64,000 nt of DNA from contig SCFE01000013.1 of assembly GCA_004352715.1 (NCBI GenBank), positions 743,207 through 807,206 on the forward strand. The letters are read 5' to 3'. Both the position numbers and the translations under genes were made by a program. Under the pieces are notes generated by a model. The model was not told where the DNA came from. It saw only the letters and a program-made list of their open reading frames with translations, and ran no database searches. Shown here one piece after another: positions 10,396 to 21,761 of the stretch. Positions within the stretch are counted from its first letter, which is position 1. Each line of letters opens with the position of its first letter. Origin of the DNA: Hofstenia miamia (lineage: Eukaryota > Xenacoelomorpha > Acoela).

Positions 10396-12520
10396 TAGGG
10401 TGGTCCAAAAAAATAAAAGTTCGAAAAGTCTACCTCTCACCCCCGCATTTTGTGACACTTGGTAAGAAACGATCGCACATAAATTTTCAGCTCGATATGA
10501 TCAAATTTAGGGGTGCCCCAAAGACCTTGAAGTTAGTGAAAATTGCAAAAAATAACTATTTTTTAATACTACTTACAAATATACTACTTACACATCACTC
10601 CCTGGCAGTTCAAAAATATTTTGTAACTGTTACATATGATATTCCCTTCTTATTGAGGGCAATAAATTATGATATGAAGATTTTGTAATTATATGTAGAC
10701 AGCATTGCGGTCAGTGGTTTTAGCGCGATCAAGAGCAAAGGCGAGATCTTTAGAAATGCTATTTTTCGATTTGCACTGTTTCTTCGAAATTGTTTCATAA
10801 TGCACATCGCGTTTAGGAGAATTGTTGGCGTTCTCACTATCTCTGTTATCAACGAAATCAAAGCTGACAACAGCAAACTGAGATTCTCTTCTTTGTACAT
10901 TATCTTCTTTTCTTTTCACGGCTTGTTCTTCTCGCCTCATGCGATTATTTTCAATTTTGGACAATTTCTCGTCCACACCAAGCATCACACCCTGTCTTCC
11001 AGCCATTCTCTGTGCAAGCAGGAAGGCTTTATCCTCTTCGTTTTTAAGTATATTCATTGAATCAGCATGAGCTATGTCAAAAAGATTTTTCAAAGAATTT
11101 TTGAAATCATTCCTGCGATTTTCTTCCGTTTGAGACATTCTCTCTTTCCGTTTCCCCAGATTTCTCCATTCCTCGAATAGACCTTTAATCTTTCTGATTC
11201 TATGCTGTGGTTGAGTGATTGGGAGTCTTGCGCGATTCCAGAACGATATGACCTCATCGTCTACTTCTGATGCCGCATCCTGCAAAATCTTTTTATCAAC
11301 CCGTTTCAGATAAAATAGTTGCCTCAAAACTTCGCCAGATGATGGTAACTTTCCACCTGTAAGTTCTTTTAGAGGTTGACCAACAAGCCAGATATTGGTA
11401 TTGTTCTGTGTATTTACCGTTTTACTGCAAAGCGCCATCACCACCTGAAAAAGAGAACGAGATTTGAATATGACACCAAATAGAAACAAAATAGATCAGA
11501 TTACGTTAGTTTACTTAGTATTTCATTCCCAAAAAATATTATGAGACATAAGTAGTTAACTATTTTTGTTAAAGTGTTTAATGTTGCAGAAGAATGTTCA
11601 GGTTCCCAATGGATCAGTGGGTAAAGCTATTAGCTATTCCGTCAAAAAATAGTGCATCAATATCTCTTGGGCACCAATATTAGTTTATACTATTGCGACT
11701 TTTATTTATTACTAAAGATCTGAAACAAAATAGTGAATTTCAATATTTGGATGACATTCTGTATAATATTAGTTTGGAATCTGTCTAAAAGTACTATATT
11801 TGGATGACTTCATCTCTATACATTATAGCTTTCTTCTTTGCCTTTCTCTTCTCTGTGGTATATTATAGCCATCTTGTTGAATTTCTATACTAACTAGTAC
11901 AACTTCAGAAAGCCATTATTCTGTCAATTCTTATCCAATTCCTTAGCTCTTTCCACCATTCTTTATAGCTCTTTTAATTCTATATCCCAATGTTTATATT
12001 ATATTTTTAATTAATATTCCTTTTCCGTTATTAAAAGCTTTATTATATTATAACTTTCTTTCTAGCACTTTTCGACTATATCAACTGATCGATTTCGGAA
12101 CCCCATTTCTCAGCGAGTTTTGATTGTATGGATTAGGTTTATATATCAAAATGTAGACAATTACTAGCTCCATGTGAAACTATTTTTTATTTCTTGGATT
12201 TATCAATTCTCATTCAATAGCAGCGACCAATAGTAATGGTCAATTTCAACACTTCTCTTATAATCGATTATTATAATTTATAGGGTAGACTATCTTTGGA
12301 GACCTATAGCTCCATGACTTTTTATGATAAGACTACAGTTTAAATATCATTCGATGCGCAATTTTCACTAACTTCAAGGTCTTTCGGGCACCCCTAAACT
12401 TGATCGTATCGAGCTGAAAATTTATGTGCGATCGTTTCTTACCAAGTGTCACAAAATGCGGGGGTGAGAGGTAGACTTTTCGAACTTTTAATTTTTTCAA
12501 TATAATTGTGGACCACCCTA
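10396..12520 (-). mobile_element. 2.1-kb DNA transposon, long TIRs, 8-bp TSD
   Basis: Left TIR 10396-10546 and right TIR 12358-12520 are inverted copies (the right one has a small AT insertion near its outer end). The ends read TAGGGTGGTCC on the left and GGACCACCCTA on the right. Direct repeats GTGCACAA flank it at 10388-10395 and 12521-12528. An 8-bp target duplication is shared by hAT and P types among others; I cannot fix the superfamily. Inside is one minus-strand ORF (10689-11489), while the rest (11490-12357) is non-coding. The ORF looks N-terminal only, so this copy is probably non-autonomous. Confidence 0.85.
10689..11489 (-). CDS. Transposon-encoded protein, N-terminal half
   Basis: A 266-codon frame. 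The first ~18 codons may be non-coding, since a CTTTTTCAG acceptor-like tract precedes GTGGTGATGG and the family-like part begins at MALCSKTVN. Key stretches are 'WLVGQPLKELTGGKLPSS', 'EVLRQLFYLKR', 'ISFWNRARLP', 'LFDIAHADSMNILKNEED' and 'LLAQRMAGRQG'. They match my memory of a recurrent, uncharacterised transposon protein family in arthropods and other invertebrates. The middle is a Lys/Arg/Glu-rich probable coiled coil. The frame ends at FALDRAKTTDRNAVYI. Relatives continue after this point into the presumed catalytic part, which is missing here. The protein might act as a DNA-binding or repressor form; that is inference. Confidence 0.6.
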   Translation of the reverse strand: MFLFGVIFKSRSLFQVVMALCSKTVNTQNNTNIWLVGQPLKELTGGKLPSSGEVLRQLFYLKRVDKKILQDAASEVDDEVISFWNRARLPITQPQHRIRKIKGLFEEWRNLGKRKERMSQTEENRRNDFKNSLKNLFDIAHADSMNILKNEEDKAFLLAQRMAGRQGVMLGVDEKLSKIENNRMRREEQAVKRKEDNVQRRESQFAVVSFDFVDNRDSENANNSPKRDVHYETISKKQCKSKNSISKDLAFALDRAKTTDRNAVYI

Positions 12521-12528
12521 GTGCACAA

Positions 12529-13139
12529 TATATTGTAAATGCTAGCTAAACAAGAAATTATTTAGAGATAGAGAAATCACCACTCACTATTATTTCTTTA
12601 TGATTACACATGCACACAGTAGAAGATTGAGTGTATGTGAGTCAGAAATTGTTGTGAGAAGTCAATCAGCATGTATGAAAGCATTTTTTGTTTCAATTTG
12701 ATTCCTGGGGATATTACTTGCTTAAATTCTCTATTGCTTAAACAATGCATGGTCAAGGAACTACTTCTCCATCTGAAATTTTGAAGACACTCTTGGAAAA
12801 ATACTCAACAGTGATGGGTGCTAATATATATAATAGCACTTCCCATCAATCTGGAAAAAACAAAGGAAAAACCACAATTGTCTAAAAGCAGAATAAAATG
12901 TTTTAAAATAAATTAAGTGCAAACTAAGCTAGAAATTAATTAGAGATAGACAAATCACTGCTCACTATTTTTTCTCCACAATTATACATATAGTGGAAGC
13001 TTGAGTGTATGTGAGCTGAGAATCATTGTTGATGTGAGAAATCAATCAGTGCGTATGAAAATTTTTTTCAGTTATCAAATGGGAGGGCTTTGCATATGAG
13101 ATAGCAATAGAACACATATCACAGTGAAATGTCTAGAAC
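12529..13139. repeat. Diverged duplicated segments
   Basis: Two related segments, near 12578-12690 and 12955-13070, share 'cactcactatt', 'ttgagtgtatgtgag' and 'gagaa.tcaatcag..tatgaaa'. The AGAATAAAATGTTTTA word at about 12890 links to 10187. No ORF. Confidence 0.5.
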
Positions 13140-13640
13140 TTAAATGTAGAGATATTCTTCAATCAATAAACCAGAGAACATCACACATAGAGATTAACAC
13201 AGCTAAATATTTCGTTAATTTATCACACAAATAAAACAATTGTACGTTTTGTAGTGGAATTTTCACATGGAGGTGTGTTTTTCAATTGATAGATAGAGTA
13301 TCATGAATGACAGCAGGCAGAGCTAAACATTTTTTTAAATTTTTTCACACATTAAAACTTTACATTTGTTATGGTGGACTTCAATGTAGAGGCATTTTTC
13401 AATCAATAAAACAAATCATCACAAATGATCAGAGACAGAGCGAAATATTTAATTACTTTTATTATACATTTTGTTGTGGTGGACTTTGTGCAAATGTACA
13501 GATAAATGGAGGGAAACACACTCTATAGAATGATGAAAAATATTTACAACATCAGCATCTAAGCAAGTAAAACATTAACCATAAAATGACTATTTCCATT
13601 TACCATATACAGAAACTTGGAGCAACTACAGAGGCAGAAC
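13140..13640. repeat. Minisatellite-like array, unit about 100-140 bp
   Basis: At least three diverged units from 13140 to about 13530, each with 'atgtagagg.atttttcaatcaataaa', 'atca.gaatga.cagaggcagagc.aaatattt' and a 'tttgttgtggtggac'-type end. A weaker fourth unit lies near 13600. No coding frame is convincing. Confidence 0.55.
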
Positions 13641-14325
13641 AAGGTATTTGTTAAATTCAATATTATCATGTGTATAGAGAATAATTATTAAAAACGCATA
13701 CAAAATAATTTTCATATACCTAAACAAGGTCTTTTGCTGCTGCTGCTTGTAAATGGTGTATTGAGAGAGGCATCTTCATTAGGGTGTTTTAATGTTGATA
13801 GTGGAATATCTAAATGGAAAATTAGTAAAATACATGTGAATGCAATCTATACCTTTATGGCCATACAGATATCTCTTGTCATCATAAGGTGTTAGAGTGA
13901 TTTTATTCATTCTCTTGACAGAGATATCATGGTTATGGTTACAAATCATGACCATTTCTCACCACAGAATTTTTTTGCCATCCAAAATTCACTTGAAGAC
14001 ATAGAAATTCATGGTCTTCTTCACAACCCCATAACCCCTTTGCAATAGATTTAAGGCGTAATCCCCCACTATTTGCACCAATATATTGGACAGATAATCC
14101 AAGCATTATTCATGTAAATGTAATGGATATTGAAGGTCATGCATTAGCAGGTAACATCTGTATGTCTCTGATGGTGTTGCAGGTATATTTTCTAGACTGT
14201 CATCTGTTCAACACAGGCCTCCAGTGGGTAAAAAACATGGACATACAGCCTGAATAAGAGGGCATTACTGTCCAAGAAAATTGAGTATGTGGAGTCTTTC
14301 CCACTATCATAACCCTCCACCATTG
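13641..14325. other. No gene seen
   Basis: Non-coding in all frames. A short imperfect hairpin-like segment lies near 13900-13980 ('catgaccatttc' and 'tcatggttatgg'). Nothing else is supported. Confidence 0.3.
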
Positions 14326-15486
14326 TGTAACATCCTCCACCTAGCTTATTACGCCGTGTCTAACTGCTGATCATGAGTACTCGGTAAATTGCGGGTGAGG
14401 TGTTACCAAGTTGTTGAACCATCAGACCTTTCTCTATTATTAACTAGTTATGTCAATTAAATAATTGAGTATTAACCATCACTGTTTAGGTGACAGAGCA
14501 GTATGACGTTTCCTCTCCAGTTCTTCCATGGGCTCCTGCCTGAAGCCGATCTCCACAAGACAGCTCCTCTCCTTCATAACCGATGATTGAGTCCACGGCA
14601 CCACCTCAGCTCAACTGGAACTAATTATGTGTACCTTACGTTAGCTCGGTGCATGCACTCAAGTAAAGTTGTAACTGACTTAAACTCAAATTTGTAAAGT
14701 GTTTGTTGTTTTGATTTAGTAAAGCAACCGGGCATTGACACTAACTGCATTTACAAAATATTAGAATAGCCATTACCGTAAAACTATCGGCTTAATGATT
14801 TAAGTAATAAGATTGCAGTTTCCTACACCTACATTTAATAGTATTACATGTAAGGTCATTTATCAAGTCAATTATAGTCGAGTCTCCTACATTTAAGAAT
14901 ATATATATATTCCTAAGTGTCGACTATCCAGTCGTTTCAAGCATTGATTATTTCATACATGTATTGATCGATAGTCAGACTAGGCAAGAATCGAAAAACT
15001 CCTAACCGTAACATAAGTGCGGTTTCGTGACTGGCACAAGGACCCTTCGAATCGATCCCGTGATGGAATCCAGCCACTACTCGACACAACTTGCCTAGCT
15101 GCACATTTTACTAAATAATCAAACCAGATAAGAGTAGAATGAAAATAAAATAAACTCCGAAGAATTTATTGTTCATCAAAATTCTGGTTGAATCAAAGCT
15201 ATTTATAAAAATTCTACAAAAGTACCTGCCGATTCAAATTTCAAATAATTCGTCTGCCAATATGGCTGTTCCTACATAAGCATTATTTCGCTCAATTTAA
15301 TTTGTCAAATATTACTTTATCGGCTAACAGGTTTTTCTCAATTTGAACAATATTAAAGCTTGGTTCCATCTTACAAAAATAACTAAGATCATTAACTAAT
15401 TTTTACAATCAATTTTAATTATTATTAATCATTCGATGTTTGTTCTTTGCTTGTAGCTTAGTTGCTTTTTGGGATGATGATACACT
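14326..15486 (-). repeat. 1.15-kb LTR-like repeat, minus orientation
   Basis: Read on the minus strand it starts TGTATCATCATCCC near 15486 and ends GGATGTTACACA near 14326, an LTR-like TG...CA with short inverted ends. The same sequence in plus orientation lies at 20153-22213 (interrupted), in part at 22470-22911, and in part at 23671-23998. Homology is clear in the 'gaataatgcttacataggaac', 'ggtttgatta' and 'tcacctaaa.agtga' stretches. It could be the 3' LTR of the gypsy remnant at 16301-19481 or an independent solo LTR. No primer-binding site was found next to it. Confidence 0.6.
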
Positions 15487-16300
15487 CCAATGCATTATAT
15501 CGCAAAATTAGTCGCAATTCTGCATTTGATCTAAATGTAATAAACTTGAAATGCGCATATGGGTGAATAAACTACTAAAATATAAAATTCGTTTTAAAAC
15601 AAAAGTGTGTTTGGTGAAAATAGAAATATTACATCACCTATATAGGCGAATAAACTATTAAAATTTTTGACTTTTTCATAATTTACCTTTAATCAATTAT
15701 AAAATTTACATCGTAATTCGCATTGCTAGATAAAAATCATTATAATTAAATAATCCCACTCACTCATTTGCAATAAATTAAACAAATTCGATTATACACA
15801 ATACTCGATAAAACATTAATGCATTGAAACTAATTTAAAAAGGAGAATAAACGTGTACAAAGGAAATGTTTATAGACACATAAAACTGTTAATACATAAC
15901 ATTGCTCATCCCCAAAAACGTGTATGCTGAAAGAGGAAATACAAAAATTAACCAAATAAAACACCAATGCAAATCATTGATTAAAACAAAGAAAAAGGTG
16001 TAAAAAATATTACAAAGTTGAATATATAGTATAAAATATTGAAAAAGTAGCTTACCCATTTCGTACATTGAGTCTTTCTCATTCCGTTGACGTGGTAAGT
16101 CAATCTGCGTCCAACTTTAAAATCCCGTGACTCAAGGTTTCACGAACCTTCTGACGTCTTAAGCTAATTAGAGAAGAATTTCCAGCTATCTATTACGCAT
16201 TGCAAGAAGTATCAATTCTCTTCACGCATATTAGCACAACTTGTCCAGACGAATTGTTGTCGGAGAATTGTAACGTGACAAACCAATTTCCATTCCCACT
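15487..16300. other. Spacer between LTR-like repeat and gypsy remnant
   Basis: AT-rich with stops in all frames. 'aataaactactaaaat' and 'aataaactattaaaat' recur near 15570 and 15645. If this belongs to the gypsy element, its pol downstream of RT motif 1 has been deleted. Confidence 0.35.
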
Positions 16301-16972
16301 TTAAAGAGCATGCATTATCAGATACACATCCTTTACTGTGACATCATTAAGCTTCCTGAATTCCACATAGAGGCAGTACTTGTCACCTTGTTTAATAAAG
16401 ATGTTGAGTGCTGCATAGGGGCTTTTGCTAGCCTGAATAATGCCATTTTCTAAAAGATCACTCAAAATATTTTCATACTCTTCTTGGAGGTTTTCCAGTA
16501 CCCTCCTAATGGGCAGGTAAATTAGATGGTCATTCTTGGTTAAAATAGAGTGTTGTTTGCCAACAGCCTGGCTAATGCTAATTGAACAGTAATTGAAAAC
16601 CTCATGATGTTGCTGAAGCAGGTGAGAGAGTGACTCATGCTCTTGAGAGCTAAGATGTTGATGAGTCTGTTCATTAACAAGAGGGATCTGGACAGGCTCA
16701 CTTGGCTCTGCCAGATTCTGAATGTCAGTTAATATTGGTAGACAGGCAGTGGCCTGGAATTCAAGAGTTGCAATAATTTTCAGTTGAGAAGGGTTTATCT
16801 TGACCAGCAAATTAGAATTATTGAGAATAGTAACATACATTCTTCCTTTAGAGATTAGTAGAGAAGTTGACTCTAGAGAAACACTTCCCCTTGAATCCAG
16901 AAACCATAACATCACCAGTGTATGCAGATTCAGTGGTGATGGGGACATGTCGCCAATGATGAGGCTCAACAA
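16301..16972 (-). pseudogene. gypsy pol fragment: RT N-terminus
   Basis: A 223-codon open stretch. Its second half reads LENLQEEYENILSDLLENGI, then SPYAALNIFIK, then 'YCLYVEFRKLNDVTVKDVYLI'. This is the conserved opening of gypsy reverse transcriptase (LL..GII..S.SPYA..... K.....R...D.R.LN..T..D.YP). The frame ends about 5 codons later, well before the YxDD active site. The first half is the protease-RT linker. Confidence 0.75.
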
Positions 16973-17450
16973 TTACACTTTCAGAAAAACTTAATGAGAT
17001 ATCCTGCTCAGGAACTGTAGTGAGCTTGTGCCAGCATTTGCTTTTGTGGATGGAAATTGTTTTCTTTCCATAATCAATAACACATGCATTCTGCTCAAAA
17101 AAGTCACTTCCCAGAATTATGTCATATGGGAGCAGCTGGTTGCAAGTATCTATAACAATCAAATCAACAACAAACAGTTCCTGCTAAATGTGTAGTTCCA
17201 GTTTCAGTACATGACCTTTCAAAGACAATGAGTGCCCAGAGGCATCCAACAGATGTGCAGTAGATGGAAGTAAATCATTTCATGACAAACATAACTTGGA
17301 ACAACAAGAGTAACTAATGATTGAGGCTGAGGTCCTGGTATCAATTGTGAGATTTATCAGAGATCCATTTATATCTACAGGGATAATGTTAATACACAAC
17401 AGTGAAGTGATTACCAGAATGTCATGTGCATATTTTCTAGGAGGCAGGGC
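16848..17450 (-). pseudogene. gypsy retropepsin, broken
   Basis: The proximal part (about 17450-17240) reads 'INGSLINLTIDTRTSASII', where the active-site DTG has become DTR, followed by a stop. The distal part (17162-16848) keeps 'LLPYDIILGSDFFEQN', the ILG-D/N flap-to-core motif, and a long 'AYTGDVMV' segment. Two frames are needed to read both. The loss of the catalytic glycine indicates an inactive protease. Confidence 0.65.
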
Positions 17451-17455
17451 TCCAA

Positions 17456-18148
17456 CTAGTTTAACTGATAAACAGAGCTAACAGGTAAGTCAGGTGGACA
17501 CTCTCCATCGCCAGGCTCATTAATGATGAAGCCTTTGCCATTGGCAACTAAATGAATTACAGTGTGGCATTGAGACTGCATATGGTCTTTCTGGCTGCAA
17601 TGGAAACAACTAGTCTGCTCAAGTTCTACCTTCACTGTGGAAGCAACAGTGCTTGAGGAGGTAGGGTGCTTCTGCAATGAAGAACCTGCCTTGAGATCTC
17701 CAGCATCCTTGTTGATACAAGTGGTATTGTACAGCATATACACAATGCTAATAGCTTTATGAATTATCAGGTTGAGATCATCTTTGGGATCACACTTGAG
17801 TTCAAGGCAACTATGAATATTGGTTGGAAAGCCCTGACAAATGTACAAAAAGAGATCATGCTTCAAATACTCATGGCTGAGCTTACTTAAACAAAACAGC
17901 CTTTCCACCTGCATGATGTAATTGTGTACATTTTTGCCCTTCTTGAACAAGAGGTTGCATAATAGCATCTTGTATTGATGCTTAATGTGAGGCACCTTGT
18001 AATGCTCCTCAAAATAACTGATGAGAAGTTGGTAATTAATCTTCACATCCTGATCCAACATCATGTATTGGTTGTATGTGAGACCTTGAAGGTAGGTAGG
18101 GAATTGAGTGATGGCAGTATTCTGAGTGGCCTTGTACTGCCACATCAT
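17456..18148 (-). pseudogene. gypsy Gag, capsid and zinc knuckle
   Basis: A 230-codon frame beginning within Gag ('MMWQYKATQNTAITQFPTYL'). It contains a capsid-like helical region and 'YIMQVERLFCLSKL', then a CCHC knuckle 'CFHCSQKDHMQSQC' (C-x2-C-x4-H-x4-C). The homologous stretch in the fragment at 10-291 confirms the frame. Upstream to about 19009 (MDFNSMSCNGTPTQ) lies a Thr/Pro/Ser-rich N-terminal region broken by several stops. Confidence 0.7.
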
Positions 18149-19463
18149 TATTTCAAAGAGGAAAAACCACTCTTCAAAAGACTGTGAAATTTCATTGATT
18201 TTTCAAGTGAACTTATGTAATATAGAATGACAATTAAATAAGTTAGCAGTTTTGTTTCCAACAGTGGTTGTAGGTAGGATCAATTGGGTAATATGTGGTC
18301 CATTCTTCAGAGCAGATCTAGAAAGATCACATGACTATGGTGGGGTAATTGGAGTTACAACAGTGGGGGGGTAACACAAGTATTCACAGGTGCAGGAGGC
18401 AAAATGGTCACACTTAGCACATATGGAACTGGAGCAGCTAGTGTGGTCAACATAGAGACTTGAGTCAAAGCTGACTGCATAAAGGTGGGTTCTCCAGTTG
18501 TGAATGAAGTGACAGGGGTAATGAATTGAGGCGTCAATGGTGTAGAGATGGTGACAATAGGGCTGCACAGAAGGTGAGCAGAAATCATTTCAGAAATTTG
18601 TTCAGAAAAAGTGTACAAAACATCTTGTAAAACACTGTGAGTTGCATACTCAGAAAATCTAGACTGAAGAACAAGGTGGGCTACTCTGCCTAAGTAGCAA
18701 TGTAGGCAGAGGAGTCACCAAAATTTGAAGTTGAATTTCCAAAGCATTGATTTAGTCAATGAAACATCCCTCTTTCAATTGAGCATTACAAGCCTGTTCT
18801 TGCATATCAGCTTGAAGAGAATCTAGGCATTGCTCACAAGTGGTTGCCACAGGCAGTTTCTATGGGAGGATGTAATAGGGATCAAAAGACAAAGGAGAAA
18901 CAAGTGAATTAATTCCAGCAGTGTGAGGAGCAATGTTTGGGCTGCTAGCATTTACACTGGGGAAACCCTGAGTGGGAGTCCCATTACAAGACATACTATT
19001 GAAGTCCATTCAGAAAAAACAAGAAAATTCAGAAAAACAATTCCAACAAATTGAGAGAAATTCCAACTGGGTTTGGAAAAACAAAAGCTAGTAACAGTAG
19101 ACAGCACAGTGTAGGGTACAGTAATACATCCAAATTCTAGAAGATGAGACAACAACAAAATAACAACCAAAATGAGCAAAAATAAAATTGAAGCTGGTTG
19201 ACAGCTTCAAAGCATGGAACTGCAGTGTAAAAATGACATAAGAGTTAAAGTTATGAATCAAGTGGTACTGAAGTTGATTCACAGCCAGGGGAAACAACTA
19301 TCCCAGCTAGCTCACACCAAAGAGCAAAAACAAAATCAAGTATGATATAGAAACAGTAACAGCTTGGCATTATGTTACAATCACCAGGCAAAATCAGATG
19401 ATCACTTTGGTAACTTCAACAGAATAGTGTAGAAAGTTCAACTGACACCCTAATTTGTCCAGC
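18149..19463 (-). other. gypsy Gag N-terminal remnant and leader
   Basis: Minus-strand frames from about 19009 show low-complexity Thr/Pro/Val-rich coding character (for example 18618-18355), interrupted by stops and at least one frameshift. Between 19009 and the primer-binding site is untranslated leader. Confidence 0.5.
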
Positions 19464-19481
19464 ATCACATCAGGGTCGCCA
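19464..19481 (-). promoter_or_regulatory. Candidate primer-binding site
   Basis: Minus strand TGGCGACCCTGATGTGAT directly follows an LTR-like end (GATTCTAAA). TGGCGACC is a common start of tRNA primer-binding sites in gypsy elements. The TRIM-like element at 20996-21761 has a related TGGCAACTG site in the same relative place. Confidence 0.6.
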
Positions 19482-20152
19482 TTTAGAATCACAGGGGAAC
19501 TCTGGCTACTCTAGTGGTACTGGGAAACTCAAGAGTTAAGATCAAAGGTTGCAAAGTTTAGCATAGCAGAGAGTGACCTGCATTCCAACAAAAGAAAGAA
19601 ACTTTGGTGGTTAACCAATTTGCTTAATAAATACAGAAATTCTATAAAGAACTCCAACAGTGACCAATTCAGACAGTATCACACTGAAGCCATATCCATG
19701 AAGCCATTCACCAAGGTGCTAATTGTGTGTCTCAAGTTGAAATTTCTAGCTCAATAAACAATTTATCTCAGAGTTCTATTATCTCAGCTCATGTAAATAA
19801 ATAACAAACAAAAGGCACATAATTGCTGTGCATTCACATTTGCCAACAGCATAGTATATTTGAAGTGTGTTAACATTATGTGCATGTATGAGTTGATCAA
19901 ATGAAAAGTTGTTATTCCCTACATGTAATCATAACCTAAAGTGACCACAATTCAGGCTGTCACCTTTAAGGAGCTATTTATTGCCCCAGACACAGTGCAG
20001 TTTCCTCCTGAATTGCTGCAAGATCTTAAGCAATAGTTATCATAACCAAATTCTTGATGATAAATCTAAAAAGGGTTACAAGATAATAAAAGCAAAAAAG
20101 ATCAAATGCAGCTGAAGGAAGACAAAATTATTGTGTGCTTTGCTACTGTAGC
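19482..20152 (-). other. Probable remnant of gypsy 5' LTR
   Basis: By position (just outside the primer-binding site) this should be LTR. No second copy was recognised in the window, so the boundary at the far end is not defined. Confidence 0.35.
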
Positions 20153-20303
20153 ATCATCCAAATCAATCTAAAGGCTGCAAACGTCAAGCAGAGATGAGAA
20201 TAAGATCAAAGAAATGATGATTAGAAATATTGTATTTAGATCAATTAGATTTATTTGTATTATGCAACCAAGAAACAATATGTGTCAAAAATAAGAGATT
20301 AGT

Positions 20304-20651
20304 ATCAGTCAATAATAATACTTTTTGGCAAAACGAGTTGCTTCCATTATTTTGAGCTGCCATCTTGACAGATAAGAAGTTTAAATTTGAAATCAACAGG
20401 TACTTTTCTAGATTTGGTATGAATAGGAACTAAACATTGTAAGCAATTGATAAAGAATTATATTCAGAATTCTTATTNATCAGTCAATAATAATACTTTT
20501 TGGCAAAACGAGTTGCTTCCATTATTTTTAGCTGCCATCTTGACAGATAAGAAGTTTAAATTTGAAATCAACAGGTACTTTTCTAGATTTGGTATGAATA
20601 GGAACTAAACATTGTAAGCAATTGATAAAGAATTATATTCAGAATTCTTAT
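20304..20651. repeat. Duplication around a single N
   Basis: 'atcagtcaataataatacttttt...attcagaattcttatt' occurs at about 20304-20477 and again at 20479-20651, almost identical, with N at 20478 between them. Probably an unmerged contig overlap. Confidence 0.8.
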
Positions 20652-20995
20652 TTTGTTCTACTATAATGGTTTGATTACTTAATATGATGTTGAGCTAAAC
20701 ACATTGTGTTTAGTAGTGGTCTGGATCCATCATCAAGATCAATTCTAGGATCTGATCACAAAAGTGCACTTAAGTTAGGTGTAGGAGTTTTTCTCTTGTT
20801 TAGCCAACTAGTGATCACTTAATACAGGTATTAAAATAAATGAATTCACAAAAAGGTTGGATAACCAAAACTTAGGTAATATGTTAATATTGTTTTAGAT
20901 CCAAATTAGTGACCTATAAATGACAGATAAAGTGATCAAACATGTATTAAATAATAAATGTAGGTTAAGAAGCTGCTCAATACTTATGCATTTAT

Positions 20996-21185
20996 TATAG
21001 AATCACTGGGGTGTGATTCTAGTGAACACAAAGAGAATACAGTTCAAACTACTTCTATTTACAAAATGCTTTCGTCTTTATATACAATATTATTTACAAT
21101 ATGTACAAATATTACAACTACCAGTCACTAACAAGAAAAGCATGAGGTCTGTCCAATAAATAGTAACAACTACCAGCAATGCTAC
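20996..21185 (-). repeat. TRIM-like element, 3' LTR
   Basis: 190 bp, differing from the other LTR at only about six positions by eye. Its outer end reads TATAGAATC where the partner has TGTAGAATC. Confidence 0.75.
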
Positions 21186-21570
21186 ACACCACCCAGGCCA
21201 GACTCAGTGACTTTTGGTTGTGTGCCCAATGGAGGAGGAGGAGGATTTGGTCCAAAAGGATCCATTTGACAGCTCTTTACTCAAACATGCAAAAACTAAA
21301 GCATAGGCTTGGCTGACTCCTATTGATTGGGTTAATCTTGTGAAGAGGCATCAGATTTAACCTTCGAAACCATTTCCATCACCAATTGTGTCTGGCAATG
21401 ACTGAGAACAACAGATTAAAAACCATCTTCTTTGCAGCATCATTACAAGCTCCTCGCTCAAACATGCAAAAACTAAGGCATAAGCTTGGCTGACTCCTAT
21501 CAATTGGGTTCATATTGCAGAGAGGCATTGGAATGTTCTGCATCACATCAGGGTCCTGTCACAGTTGCCA

Positions 21571-21761
21571 TGTAGAATCACTGGGGTGTGATTCTAGCAA
21601 ACACAAAGAGAATACAGTTCAAACTACTTCTATTTACAAAATGCTTTGGTCTTTATATACAATATTATTTACAATATGTACAAATATTACAACTACCAGT
21701 CACTAACAAGAAAAGCATGAGGTCTGTCCAATAAATAGTAACAACTACCAGTGATGCTACA
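21571..21761 (-). repeat. TRIM-like element, 5' LTR
   Basis: 191 bp, TGTAGAATC to GCTACA on the plus strand. The candidate primer-binding site abuts it at 21551-21570. Confidence 0.75.

Larger units (their letters stand above)
16301..19481 (-). mobile_element. Decayed Ty3/gypsy retrotransposon
   Basis: In minus-strand order: primer-binding site at 19481-19464, leader, gag from about 19009 to 17456, protease 17450-16848, linker and the start of RT ending near 16301. The order and the retropepsin and RT signatures are those of Ty3/gypsy. RNase H and integrase are absent, and several stops and frameshifts interrupt gag and protease, so it is inactive. The flanking sequence at 19482 begins TTTAGAATCAC, similar to the LTR start of the TRIM-like element at 20996. 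An intact LTR pair was not found. Confidence 0.75.

Noticed and set aside
18335-18568. Cys/His-rich minus-strand frame as a zinc finger
   Set aside because: The overlapping frame has the Thr/Pro-rich Gag-like composition and fits the order leader-Gag; Cys spacing fits no finger.
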